DNA of 64,000 nt from Timema cristinae (GCA_039000515.1 JBCFYV010000001.1:34073604-34137603), one strand, 5' to 3'. Positions 51,896 to 63,654 are shown, counted from the stretch's first letter. Notes: generated from the sequence alone by a model not told the origin. Translations and numbers: made by a program.

Positions 51896-53480
51896 TATAC
51901 AGTATATTTTCTTTTAAACCTAAGAGTATTATTTTAGAATATTCTCAGGTTACAAAAAAGAGCATAAAGGGATGAATGTGAATTATAAAAATAAATATTC
52001 CTCAGCATTTAATTGGAAAGAGTATATGGGAAAATGAAATATTGAAACTCACAGCGATGACCAGGGGGTGAGGGGGGGGGGGAGGGCGGGGCAGGAGGAA
52101 TTGACCACAGATGGAATAGAAATAATATCGTCCTATCCGATCAGAGCTGAGCTCGTCAGTTGAACAATAAGTTACAGTTCAATTTTCTTTAGAAGGACCT
52201 TACTATACAGATATATCTAAATTCACGTGTTCATAAATCAACTAATGTGATAAATTTTTTTTAAATTATAATTACTATAAAATAGCAAAAAATAATATAG
52301 CTAAATGTTATCAATTTCAGCCGCACAAGTTTATTAGTAATTTCTAACATTTCCGTATATGGAAATTTGAACCACACTGAGAAACCTTTTTTTTCAGCTT
52401 TCATCTGTTATTATTTAAAAGGGTAGTAAAATATATTATCATTATAGTCTATATTTTAATTGGGTATTGGCTCGAGACACAATTAAACCATTGTTTAATA
52501 AATATGTTTTAAAAGTCTTATCCAAGATTTAGATTGTTTAGGTATTGAATTTCAGAAGCTGATTATTCGTATAGTAATGGTCATAATTCCAAATGGATGG
52601 AAATTTAATCCTTATGCTGTGTGAAAGCAGGTGCTCTATTTGGAGTTTACTTTAAGAACATTTAGTGGAACTAAAAATCTTAAGGACCCAGACGATGGAT
52701 AATAATGAATAATGAGTATCTTACTTTTCTACGAAATAATATTTGTTGTTGAATAATTTATGACTGATTAAATTAATGACATAATTATTTAACCACCAAC
52801 CTATGAAGGCTTGAATAAGTTTTAATGTTGTAACTAATACTGTTTAAAACCAATATATATATATATATAATATATATATATATATATTAATTATATATAT
52901 TTTTACTTAGGGGCTATCCAAATATACAAATCATGGAATTAGATATATATTTGTTACTATTTTCAAGTTTATTTAGTAATACATGATAGTGATAAATTTC
53001 AGTGTACGAGTTGCACTAAATGTATTTAAAAAAAATCACACTCGCACCAACATTTCTTATAATTTTAATTCTCACAGAATTTGTCTTGCAAAAAGATTTC
53101 TTCCAAAATGGGAAACTTCTCAACACTATGCTTGTCTCGAGTGTAAATGAACCTGTCGTTAAAAAAGAAATAAAAAAGTTGCGTGACGTTGATGGAATTC
53201 ATTATGAGACGAAAAAAGGAACTTGAAACTCGCCCCCTACCCCAAAGGGGAAGGAGAATGTAAGGTAGAATAATCGTGGTGTCACGAAAACCCAAAGTTT
53301 TCGACGACTTATTTGACAATACACCAATCAGTTCAAAGATAGTGTGTGCGTGATTACTAGATAAAAGTATTTTAATTCAAAGTCTGATTTATTTTTGACC
53401 AAGTTAAATTGAAATATTGTTTTTCGAGCCTTCTCATCTAGTGTCTATTTTTGGTGTGTATTTGTTTTAACTTTCTTAAG
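51896..53480. other. AT-rich DNA; (TA)n at 52850-52885
   Basis: Includes the G-rich tract at 52063-52098 and a TA microsatellite. A 68-codon frame at 53020-53226 begins with a hydrophobic stretch (FLIILILTEFVL) followed by a lysine-rich part, but nothing else supports it. Confidence 0.4.
52063..52098 (+). repeat. G-rich tract, quadruplex-capable
   Basis: Runs of 5, 11, 3 and 4 G with 1-2-base spacers (GGGGGTGAGGGG..., GGGAGGGCGGGG). The minus strand is a pyrimidine tract. Confidence 0.8.
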
Positions 53481-53484
53481 GAAA

Positions 53485-53660
53485 ATAAACCTACATGGCA
53501 TCAACCTTCAATCGAGCTATATAAAGCGAGTATCCGTCATCTTTTGGGGAAGCTATTGTCAACCTCTGTGGATAAAGGGTGTTATGTGATCAGCACAACA
53601 AACGCATCGACCAATTAATCTTAGTTTTATATGTTTCTAGACAAGGATCAATATTTTTTA
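53485..53660 (-). repeat. SINE family I, head-truncated fragment
   Basis: Same orientation as 34062-34385. Shared words: ACATGGCATCAACCTTCAAT, GAGCTATAT, GTTATGTGATCAGCACAACA, AATTAATCTTAGTTTTATAT. Only the 3' part remains. Confidence 0.55.
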
Positions 53661-53789
53661 TTTCAAGATCCTTATTTGTTCTTGAGAGCAATTATGGATA
53701 TGTTGCCAAGACCTCAAAGACATTTATTATTAAAATGAAAGCAAACGTTGAGGTTGAATTGAACTTTTCCTAACAGATTACGTTTTACT

Positions 53790-54255
53790 TTCTCGCTATC
53801 GTACAGGTAGAGAAAGTATTGTGATATTCAAAAAAATCGAACTCAAGATTTTGACGAATCTTGACGTTTCATGACACCAAGCATCCAAAATAGGGTTTTT
53901 TGACTTTCCGTCTGTCTGTACTTCCAACTAGAGCCTAAAATATTTTACCGATCGGGTAAAACTTGGTTTATAGGGTGATTATAGGTTCCCTTGTGGAATT
54001 TTTTGAATTGGATATCTAACCATAAAATTAAGGGTAGTTTACTGAAGGGCAAAAAGAGAAAAGTCGATTTTCTCAAAATCGGCTCTAATAATTTATATTA
54101 CATTTCATTTCTAATCATTTATAAATATTATTCTAAAAAAAATAGCTTCCCTCAATATTTCAGCAAAATGACTTTAAAGTCTCCGGTCTGATGCGTAAAT
54201 TATCTTTTTTTATAATATCTCCTAAACTATTTGAGATATGAAATTACTTAACCTA
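53790..54255 (-). repeat. dispersed repeat G (copy 3)
   Basis: Complement orientation to copies 1 and 2: TCTCGCTATCGTACAGGTAG, TCGAACTCAAGATTTTGACG, TTTTACCGATCGGGTAAAAC, TTCTCAAAATCGGCTCTAAT, CCTAAACTATTTGAGATATG. The 66-codon frame over it is a chance frame. Confidence 0.8.
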
Positions 54256-54314
54256 ACAATAATGTAGGTTGCTTTATAATACAAATATTTTATAAAACCA
54301 ATAAATTTCAAGCT

Positions 54315-54319
54315 ATACG

Positions 54320-54352
<33 letters not shown>

Positions 54353-54355
54353 ATG
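54315..54355. repeat. (TA)n(TG)n microsatellite
   Basis: TA repeats followed by TG repeats, between two same-strand copies of repeat G. Confidence 0.9.
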
Positions 54356-54469
54356 TTTTAACTTTTCAAACACAAAAGGTAAAAGTATTGCGACCGCAAA
54401 AGAAAATCTAACCTGAAATGTTGATGGATGTTGACTTCTCAAGGCTCCCCAAACCATAAAAAGTGGTTT

Positions 54470-54720
54470 TTGCAATGACGTATGTCTGTGTATCTGTTTA
54501 AACTTAAAATTAAGGGTAGTTTCAGTAAGGGCGAAAAGAGAAAAAATCGATTTTCTCAAAATCGACTCTAACGATTTTGGTTAAATTTCGTATCTTGGTG
54601 TTGATTAAGAACATAAATAAACTGACTATTATCATTTTACCATGAAAATGAATTTTAGGGTACCTTACTGAAGCAGAAACTTCCGTATATCCGCAACTAT
54701 TTGAGATACTAAATATCTTT
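54470..54720 (-). repeat. dispersed repeat G (copy 4, partial)
   Basis: AAAATTAAGGGTAGTTTCAG, AAATCGATTTTCTCAAAATC, GACTCTAACGATTTTGG and GCAACTATTTGAGATACTAA repeat the preceding copy in tandem order. The 5' half is missing. Confidence 0.75.
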
Positions 54721-55321
54721 TCATTGCAAAATTGTAGTACTATTACAAATATATGAAATATATTTTTATAAATCCAACAGTTTCTGAGATATTGGTAAAT
54801 ATATTAATACAATTTTAAGAGTTTTAGTTGTAACTTTATGTTGTTTTTCCTCTCTTCCTCTTAGTAGAAATGTTTGTACAACAATGATCTATATCCATTT
54901 TAGACTCAATAGTCAATATTTACATTTTTTACTGTTCAAAATTTATAAATGAGAAATTTAATATCAATGCCATGGCATGAAGATTTGCAGCACCTAATAA
55001 AATGTCGAAAATTTTAACCGCAAGTTGAAATTTTAATCTCGAAGTGTTGACCCTTGTTGACCCTTGTGGACTCAACATTGATCTTTTTTTATAGGTCCAA
55101 ACATACAAATAAGGACATTAATTCTTTAAAAACAAAATTATAAAATTTAAAACCTGGTCTAAAAAAAGTTTTACATACGTATAGTGCAATTTATGCTTGT
55201 GTTAGCTAGTGTACAAAATTTCGATTCACATATATTACAAGGTTTTAGTAAATATCTTCATTTTAAACAATAGAGCGAGAAAGTCCGTGCTTAGTTACGT
55301 ACCATTTATTTATGTGTGTGT
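54721..55321. other. AT-rich DNA, no gene seen
   Basis: A short duplication GTTGACCCTTGTTGACCCTT is present near 55048. No other feature. Confidence 0.4.
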
Positions 55322-55480
55322 GCACCATGTTTTACTACCTCTTAGAGCTAAACACATATTAACGGGTTAAAGATGGGGAACAAAGAACCCAGAGGTAGTA
55401 TAACTGGTGAGCATTTAGGAAAACATATTGTCGGTAAATCTGACCTGTTATTGAACTTTTGACATCCCCGTCACTATAAA
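55322..55480 (-). repeat. SINE A/B, decayed
   Basis: The plus strand has tail complement GCACCATGTTTTACTACCTC and body GCATTTAGGAAAACATATTG; the B box is lost. Confidence 0.5.
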
Positions 55481-56100
55481 AACAAGACAGATGAAGTTTA
55501 TGCCCAACAATTCATCTGATGGAATGAACCATTCGTTATGGTATCAATCTTACCTCACGTCATTCCCTATGATATAGCTTTTAAGATAGGGTCATAGTGA
55601 AATCCATCAAGGTAATACTGCTATATTTCAAATTATATTATACTCGTTACACTTCATTAAGGAAACTGCTCATTTAACAAATTGGACGAATTTCTGGTTG
55701 CAGCCCCGAAGAGCACGGGTACAAAACATCTCAGGTACATAACAGCGCAACCTAATACTCCCAAAATAAAGCAGGCCCAAAACAGCGTAAGTGTACAGTT
55801 GTACAGATCACGCAAGTGTTTCATGACCTTATAGTTCCCTCTTTATTCTCCAGAACAGCACAACGGGGTCTGTTTTTAACTGGGTAGCAATGGTACAGAT
55901 CGCGCTAGAAGCCTTAACGTGGCTTAACTGGAATTGAGCTTTAGGTAGGTTAGGTTAAGTAAGGTTAGGTTAGAGCAAAATCAGGTTTCAAAGGGTGAAG
56001 TTGGACAGCTGTTAATTCCACTAGCCTACGCATTCCTACGCCAAACAAATCAAAAGAAAAGATACACTCAATTTTTTACGGCAATTATGGATTATGCTCT
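55481..56100. other. GC-richer unassigned DNA
   Basis: Several non-AT words (GCAGCCCCGAAGAGCACGGG, CGCGCTAGAAGCCTTAACG) without an open frame, ending in the TTAGG tract at 55941-55974. Confidence 0.35.
55941..55974 (+). repeat. degenerate TTAGG tract
   Basis: Reads TTAGG TAGG TTAGG TTAAG TAAGG TTAGG TTAG. TTAGG is the usual arthropod telomere unit, so this may be a small interstitial telomere-like seed. It is also short enough to arise inside a transposon. Confidence 0.5.
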
Positions 56101-56229
56101 TATGTACCTGCGTTTTATTTGTTCCTCAATCTTTTGCACTGTTTTGTACTCAATTTTAGCTTGAAATTTTATGTAACCACGCTTTTCAGTAGCACATTCA
56201 AATTTATGTCAATTTTTTGGAACTGGTCT

Positions 56230-56874
56230 CTCCTATTGACCATTTCAAGAACTGGGCGAGAATTACCTGAACTCTTGTCCATTTCATTAACTGGAAATTA
56301 TTGTCATATATACTATAATCTTAACTGATACTCATTTTTAGGTACTATATTAAACAAACTCAAACTAACTTAACCTAACCTTCCATTTCAAAACGATAAT
56401 AAATTTTGGCTAAACCTGTTTTGTTAGCATCTCATTAACACGTTCGGGTTATATCGTATGTTTACTCAAATGGTTTTAGGGATGAATAAGGTTAAATTTA
56501 GAAGAAATGCACCTGCATTTAGTTTGAGGTAAAGTGAAAAACCATTTAGGTAAAAAACCTCAGAAGCCTACACCCGACCAAAATTTGAACCTCGGTCTAT
56601 CTGTCATAGGCAGTCTAGTCTACTGTGAGAGTAGCATCCTAGACCATGCGACACCAAAGTGGATTTCTTCGCTGGTTCGTGGACAAGGCAAAAGCTCCTT
56701 TGATCCATGAATTGATTAGCGCTTGGAGCAAAAGCTCTACTCAATTCCTAAACCGGATGAGGCTTTGCCTGATCTGGGAAATGGCCGAAAGAAGACGCCA
56801 GTTCACGGAACGGTCAGAAATTTGCCCAATACATTAAAACCGGTCAATCTCACTTTGGGGTGTAACATAAACAC
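56230..56874 (+). mobile_element. foldback-like element, copy 2, split by a SINE
   Basis: First part (56230-56422) has TGACCATTTCAAGAACTGGG and TCCATTTCATTAACTGG; second part (56664-56874) has CGCTGGTTCGTGGAC, GCCAGTTCACGGAACGGTC and the right end GGGGTGTAACATAAACAC. It resumes after a SINE at 56423-56663. The order matches the 39.3 kb copy. The left terminus is unclear. Confidence 0.65.
56423..56663 (-). repeat. SINE subfamily B, nested in the foldback-like element
   Basis: The plus strand shows tail complement TTAGCATCTCATTAACACGT / TCGGGTTATATCG, body GTGAAAAACCATTTAGGTAA, B box complement AATTTGAACCTCGGTCTATC, and head complement GCATCCTAGACCATGCG. Confidence 0.82.
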
Positions 56875-57155
56875 GACACTTTTATATGTTACGTATTGAC
56901 TAAATCTAATCGGTGATTAAATATATATTTTGCAATTTTATATCGTTCTTGAACCACTCTAGATAATAATTTTTTTTAAAAATCCCGTTTTTTTTATAAA
57001 ATTTCAAATAATATAATAATACATTTTGCGGTCTTTTTTCTTAAGGGTCAATTTAAGGCTAGACCTATCATCTTTGATATAATTAGAGCATATTATTTAC
57101 TGTGGAAAAACTATTATTTCTAAGAGTAATAGTAATGGACACTTCCCACAATATT
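56875..57155. other. AT-rich DNA, no feature
   Basis: Nothing recognisable. Confidence 0.35.
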
Positions 57156-57158
57156 TTA

Positions 57159-57275
57159 TAAGCAACACTATCATAGGTCTATGTAATAAGGTTTTATAAG
57201 AAACACTATCATAGGTCTATGGAATAAGGTTTTATAAGAAACACCATCATAGGTCTATGGAATAAGGTTTTATCG
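57159..57275. repeat. 38-bp tandem repeat, about 3 copies
   Basis: Unit TAAGAAACACTATCATAGGT / CTATGGAATAAGGTTTTA starts at 57159, 57197 and 57235, with single-base differences. Very similar copies imply recent amplification. Confidence 0.92.
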
Positions 57276-57877
57276 CAAAAAACCTTAACACTTCGAAACA
57301 TATTAAAATGTGAATTTAATTTATTTAGTATTATGAAAGTTCACTAACAATGATGATGTAACTGTTTTTTTATCAGAAATTAAATTATTTTTCATTTAAA
57401 AAATGTTCAAATTAATTTAAAAGTGGTAAGCGCGTGGCCTGTCAAAATTATTTTCGAGCTTTAAGCTATATTTATATATTTTATCAACTAAAACTTTATT
57501 TTAAATTTTAAAGTAAAAAAAAGTCTCTACTTAGTTTCTATACAAGTCATGTTTTAAATTTATTTTTAGTTTAAATTGGTTGAAAATACATATTTTTTAG
57601 TTTTTCTAAAATACTTTTTGTAGTTGGAGTAAAGCGTTTTTTTTATAATTGTGAAGCTCACTTAATGGCGTGGGCTTGGTTAAATTAATATAGGACTATT
57701 TTTTCTTTAACGCTTATAGTGTCGTTATTAAAACATTTGTTTAAACCGCTAGTGACGATATACCATTGAGTATTATTTCTACCATTGCTTTGATCTTTTC
57801 CATTAACTATTTAAATTTATTAAAATATGTGCAAAGGTCATTCATATGCTTTTTAATTGGCTTTTAAAGAATGTAGA
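57276..57877. other. AT-rich DNA, no gene seen
   Basis: Nothing recognisable. Confidence 0.35.
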
Positions 57878-58040
57878 GTAAAGTGTGGTGAGAGGGAACG
57901 CAAGAAAGGCCAGTATTTCCGCAGTTTTTTTAATAGAAAAACCTGATTTTGCCCAAAATAAATCAAATATTGTTACAGTAAAAACATAGAGTTTAATTTT
58001 CTTCACATGGTATTATCAACAGTTCTTGAATAACTATCAT
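57878..58040. mobile_element. palindromic TTAA MITE, left-arm fragment
   Basis: GTGTGGTGAGAGGGAACGCA, ATAAATCAAATATTGTTACA, CATAGAGTTTAATTTTCTTC then ACATGGTATTATCAACAG. The right half is absent and the flanking TTAA is mutated. Confidence 0.75.
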
Positions 58041-59202
58041 GAGTATAATAGATTTATGATAAAATACAGCTTGAAATGAGATATAGTTCTTGAAACATTT
58101 AGAAATAGGCTGAGCCGAACTGTTATTTCGAATAGCCATTATGTGTCCGTGCAGCGACAAAGTTGCACAACTTAATAAGGAGGTATTTAATAATTTTAAT
58201 GGAGAGGCCCATTGTTCCATCAGATTGAAATCACTCAATTGTAGACATTATCTAAAAAAGAAAGGCTCCTATAGACTATTTTTTTAAATCGTTTGACGTT
58301 CTCAGGAATACCACCACATAAGTTAAACTTAAAAATAGGCAGTATTACAATTCTACTTGGGTACTTGAATAATAAAAAGGGCCTATGTAATAGAAGTTAC
58401 CTTGCATTGATAAAATTAGATACAAAACTATAAGCCATGTTAAAATTTTAGCAGGTTTATCTCAAGGGAATATATATTTCTTACGGACAGTCGTTTTGTA
58501 ATTTGTTGGCCTTGACATACCCTTTGTTTTGAGGACACAGCTCCCATTTAAAGTGGTGTTTTTAATTTATATTAATTAGCTTAAGGGTCAAACCTTGGGA
58601 ATAGTTTATATCTATCTGTCAAAGCCTGTTTTCAGCCATGGTCAATTTCTGCGTGGTTTTACCGTAAACAATTTTAAAATTAATTCAATTAAAATTTTAT
58701 TAATTTTGTTCACTCTCACTTTAATCACTCCTATGACAAAAATGCTCTTTTAGTCAAAGCATAACATTAGCTGCACTTATCAATTTAAGGTTAGGGTTTG
58801 TTAAGTTTGTTAATATTACAATAAACCTGTCCTAGATAGGTCTACAAATTAGTTATATCATTAATAATAATACTTTAAATCAAGTAAGCATTTGGTCGAA
58901 ATGATACTTCATTACTTGGTGATACGTGTCACTTTGTGGCATTGTAAAGGGCCGCACTAATTTTCACCATGTGGGTTGTCACAGTTAATCATGTGTGTGT
59001 ATGTTGGGGGTGGGGGTGGGCTTGTATAGAGGGTGGTCAAACTCACCCACCTCTCATCCATGCTATCCCTCACAATAGAGAAACTCGAAACATAGCGGAT
59101 AGTATAGTAAGGGTGTTATTCATTTATGGACATGACATTTCGTTAGAAATGTATCAATACAATAGGCCTAGTCATGCCTAGTTTTGGAAATAAAGGAGGA
59201 GC
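58041..59202. other. AT-rich DNA, no gene seen
   Basis: Short unsupported frames. A G-rich word GGGGGTGGGGGTGGG occurs at about 59006. Confidence 0.35.
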
Positions 59203-61430
59203 TGAATTGTATCCATTCTGACATTTATTAAACAAGAACCACACATAAATGTCTGATTTGTATCCACTATAATAATATCCACAAAATCCTGAATTGTATG
59301 CAATTCTGAATGGTCTCCATTCAGAAATTTTCTTAAGCAAGCACCACAAATAAAAAATCTGATTTGTATCCATTCTCATAATATCCACAAAATCCTCAAT
59401 TGTATCCATTCTGAATGGTATCCATTCAGACATATTCTTAAACAAGACCACAAATAAAATTTTTGATTTGTATCCACTAGAAATATTTGCATTTTACCCA
59501 CAACATCCTGAATTGTATCAATTCTGATATGTATCCATTTAATTGCGGTGCCACTTGTTTGATAGATGGTAGCAGCAGACACTGTACTTAACTCATTCCG
59601 TGTTTACTATATAGCAGCAATATCACTATGTTCATATATAAACCAATATAAATATTATTCGTATTTCTTTTAAAATAATGATAAAAGGGTACTTTACAAA
59701 TGATTGATTTTTGAAAATAATTATGATCTAGTCTAAAATTGGTACGTCGAGAAGCATTTCCTAAAATAAATTAATATTTTAAATATTTTGAAAAATGTAA
59801 TATTTCAATATCCCGAAATTTCATTAAAAATGTGTTGACGCCTGAAAAGTTAAGTTTTGTTCGATTGGTTCGTTCTTAATATTAACATCTATATTATTGC
59901 CTATTAAATACTTTGGTGCCATGTTATGACATTCTTTGAATATTCATTTTATAAATAATAACGTTCTTTTGCGATTGATGAGAGTTTTGTTGATTTGTTA
60001 AGATTACATGTAATTTATTTTACAATATTAGTTTTGCTATCATTGGGATTTATTTTGTTTCTATGTGTAGTTAGTAAGCCTACAGGGGATACATTCACAT
60101 TGTATGGACATATAGCTGTTGCTGACAGTGGTAAATATAAAAACTTTTTTTTTAAACAAAACTAGCACATAAAATAAATGTAGGACTATGTTAAAGTTGA
60201 GTATGATGGCTTATAAATAAGATTATTAATCCAACTTAAACACAGGTAGACTTACATTATAAACTTATGAAATCATCTGTATACAACAGGATATGACACT
60301 TTAACACAAATCTATGCAGATTAAAAGCATACAATTACAAATACATTGTTTCTTTATTGCCATACCCTGTGTGAGATATAACTTACTTTTTATCTTTGCT
60401 TAGAGTGGGTTATAGTAATGCCTGTGCAAAAGTTTAATAAAATGGCGTTGTTAAAGTGACTACAGCTGTCACTTTGTTATAATATATTATTTAAATACAG
60501 GGTTGCCAATAAGATTATACTAGGGTATTGATATATAAATATATATATATAAAATATTTATCTCTGTGTATAAAACAAGCACCTTATACACAGGCATATT
60601 AAGTAATGTTTATAAAAAAATAAGTCTAATAATTTAAAATCCATGTTTAGATTTTAAAGCAATAAGACAATAAGTTAAAAAAATATTTTTTTATATTAAC
60701 ATAGAGATAGGGCTCTATAGTAAGCACGGAATGAGTTAAGGAGAGTTTCTGCTGCTGCCATCTATCAGACAAGTGACACCGCAATTCAATGGATACTAAT
60801 CAGAATGGACACAATTCAGGATTTTGTGGATATAATGCAAATATTTATCGTGGATACAAATCAGACATTTTATTTGTGGTGCTTATTTAAGAAAATGTCT
60901 AAATAGTGACCATTCTAAAGGGACAAAAGTCAGGATTTTGTAGATATTATGAGAATGGTTATAAATCAAATCTTTTAATTTGTGGTGCTTGTTTAAGAAA
61001 ATAACTGAATGGATACAAGTCAGAATTTTGGGGTACAATGCAAATATTTCTAGTGGATACAAATCAGACTTTTTATTTGTGGTGCTTGTTTTAGAAAATG
61101 TCTGAAGGTGACCATTAAAAAGGGACAAAAGTCAGGATTTTGTCGATATTATGAGAATGATTATAAATCAAATCTTTTAATTTGTGGTGCTTGTTTAAGA
61201 AAATGTCTGAATGGATACAAGTCAGAATTTTGTGGGTACAATGCAAATATTTCTAGTGGATACAAATCAGACTTTTTATTTGTGGTGCTTTTTAAGAAAA
61301 TGTCTGAATGAAAACCATATAGAATGGATACAAATTCAGATTTTGTGGATTATATAGAGAATGGGTATAAATATAAGACTTTTTATTTGTGGTGCTTGTT
61401 TAATAAAATGTTATGAATGGATACAATTCA
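59203..61430. mobile_element. 2.2-kb foldback element with tandem-repeat arms
   Basis: Left end TGAATTGTATCCATTCTGAC; right-end complement TGAATTGTATCCATTC. The left arm (59203-59620) holds about 3 subrepeats of roughly 104 bp. The right arm (60705-61430) holds about 6, inverted relative to the left, with alternating 97- and 106-bp spacing. Each unit includes TTTGTGGTGCTTGTTTAAGA / AAATGTCTGAATGGATACAA. Innermost parts of the arms (CACGGAATGAGTTAAG, CTGCTGCTGCCATCTATCAG) also pair. The core 59621-60704 is AT-rich with no convincing ORF. The layout resembles Foldback/Galileo-type elements (inference). No target duplication seen. Confidence 0.85.
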
Positions 61431-61645
61431 ATGTCATCTCGAAAGAAAAATATGCCAGTGTATGTATCAAAAGAAATAATCGATAACTGAAAGTATCGTA
61501 CCTAAAGAATAAACAGGAAATATTATCTGAAAATAAGGTTCTTTTATTGTTTTTTGACTACAGAACTAATCATGTTTGCCTTACCTTATTATTATAATGT
61601 ATTATCTTGTAACAACAAAAAAACACATTTGAATTTAAATTTTAG

Positions 61646-61902
61646 TTTAGCAGCACTGCGTCTTTCTATCCGTTCGGGTAATACTTTCATGTACTAATTA
61701 CGTTAGTGGTTTTAGGGATAAGGAAGGTTATATTTAGATTGAAGCGTACCGTCATTTGCGTGGAGGGAGAGTGGATAACCATTTGGGAAAAAAACCACCC
61801 TCTGTACATCCGACTGAGATTCGATACTCCATCTTCCCGTCATTGGCAGTTTAGTCTCCTGAAAGAGTAGCGCGTTAAGCCACGCAGCCATTGAAGCGAG
61901 TT
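61646..61902 (-). repeat. SINE subfamily B, near full length
   Basis: The plus strand has tail complement CAGCACTGCGTCTTTCTATC / CGTTCGGGTAATAC, body GCGTGGAGGGAGAGTGGATA, B box complement GATTCGATACTCCATC, and head complement GCGCGTTAAGCCACGCAGCC. Confidence 0.88.
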
Positions 61903-62319
61903 ATAAAAATGTGTTTCTCTATTCCATTATTAAATCATTTAAAGTAATAATGATGTAATCCAATATTTTAATGTAGGTCCCAGTTATGTCTCAAGTTCAT
62001 TTCTGAAAACATGATAATAAATCGTGGGCTTAAATATATTAAATTACACTAAATAAATTAAAAACAAGAATTGTTTCTTTTTTGTACAAGTACTCTTATG
62101 AGTAAATTACCGTATATAGAGTAAATATGTATTAGTTTTGAAAATAAAACATTGCTACCCTAAAAGTATTAAAGCTTTTACCACAACCCTATTTTTTTTT
62201 GTGTTTTTATGTGAGCTAAAGAACGAAAACTGTATTTTACACAGGGGTAGTTAATTTTAAATCCATCCATAACAGAATGGTTCCTTCACAAAGAAAAAAC
62301 TAATTCTGACACACGTTAA
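61903..62319. other. AT-rich DNA, no gene seen
   Basis: Nothing recognisable. Confidence 0.35.
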
Positions 62320-62580
62320 GGAGGCTGCCACAATAAGTGAAAAATTGCCGCTCAGTTTTTCAGCTCTAACGCAATATTTAATTAGCGATGCGTTATTTCA
62401 AAATACTGATAACACTAAATTAAAAACGAAATATTTCAAAAAGCGTCTTTTTCCTTGAATAAACCTATATTTTGAGTTTTATTAATAGAAACAAATGTGT
62501 GGAAATTTGAAATATCATTTTCAAATACCCTTTAAGATATTTGGTGAGCTATGATACTAGGTTTGATGGGAAATAAATTT
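62320..62580 (+). repeat. dispersed repeat H (copy 2)
   Basis: CACAATAAGTGAAAAATTGC, TTTTTCAGCTCTAACGCAAT, GATGCGTTATTTCAAAATAC, then GATACTAGGTTTGATGGGAA; same order and strand as 35590-35850. Confidence 0.65.
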
Positions 62581-63654
62581 GGTTATATTTTAGCTTTTTT
62601 TTTTTGCACCCGTCTTACCATTGTTCTTTTTATACGCTTTTAGCTTTATTACTTTTTTTAATAAATAAGCTATAATAAAGAGGTCTCATAAGTTTGTATG
62701 TCCTTGCTCTCCCCAACAAAATGGTGGCATTAGAGTACTCCTCAACCGCTAGCTAACCCCTGCTTATGTACTACATTAATTACCCTGGTAGTTGACAGCT
62801 ACCACCGAGCCATCTCACCAACAGCATTCCGGCTTGAAGCGTGACGGTAATAACTTGGGCTTATCTAACCAACTTTGGTTTCATCATCAGTACTAACGGT
62901 TTGCTAATATATTCCACCCCATCTTCTATCTACTGTGCCACAAAATAATTACGCTTCTCTTCTTTGAAGAGTAATGAAAAGTTCGACTTCATATAAATCA
63001 ATAAATGTTTGGAGTTGATTTAATGTATAGTAGGAATCTAGTAAGGAGGAACGTTTAAAAATATGAGATTTTTTGCGGATGACCTTGATAACATTTTAAT
63101 TTATTAGAAGGGTAATTTCATTCTTATTAATACAAATATCTAAAAGTGACACTTTCAGATCCAATGACTTGAGGTATAAATATGAATATATTAATATTAT
63201 TAACATCGTTTTAGTAACGTTTATTAATGATAATTCCTAACGAGATCGGACTATATAATGAATTTGCATTAATTATTATTCTTTTTACTGAAATACATTT
63301 AGAAAATAAATTTAAACAGACCTATAGAAAATAGATGTTTTTATAAACATAAAATATTTTATTAAATATATTTTCTGAATAGGTTATAAATTGCAATTGA
63401 ACGTTTTTAACAAATTAGTTTTAGTGAAACTGAATTAAATCTTATCATGCTAAAAATAATTTGCAAACCTAAGTCTTCTTCTGAACTTGCAGCTTGGTTT
63501 GGTATTAAGAATGTAGTATTAAAGGAATATAAAACAATGTAAATATATTGTACATGCCTATAATTTAGGATACATTTTAGGGAGAATTTTTAAATATATT
63601 ATTTTCGAAAACCACTTCTTACCTGGTCAGATATGATTACTAAGTATAATAATA
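62581..63654. other. AT-rich DNA with a GC-richer patch, no gene seen
   Basis: The part at 62740-62900 (GCTACCACCGAGCCATCTC, CGGCTTGAAGCGTGACGG) is less AT-rich but not open in any frame. Confidence 0.35.

Noticed and set aside
53020..53226. 68-codon ORF starting with a hydrophobic stretch, possible secreted peptide
   Set aside because: No signal cleavage site, no conserved cysteines, lysine-rich end typical of AT-rich chance frames.
59143..61311. Several ORFs of 60-100 codons in the foldback arms
   Set aside because: The same frames recur because the arms are tandem repeats; both strands are open in different units and no motif is present.
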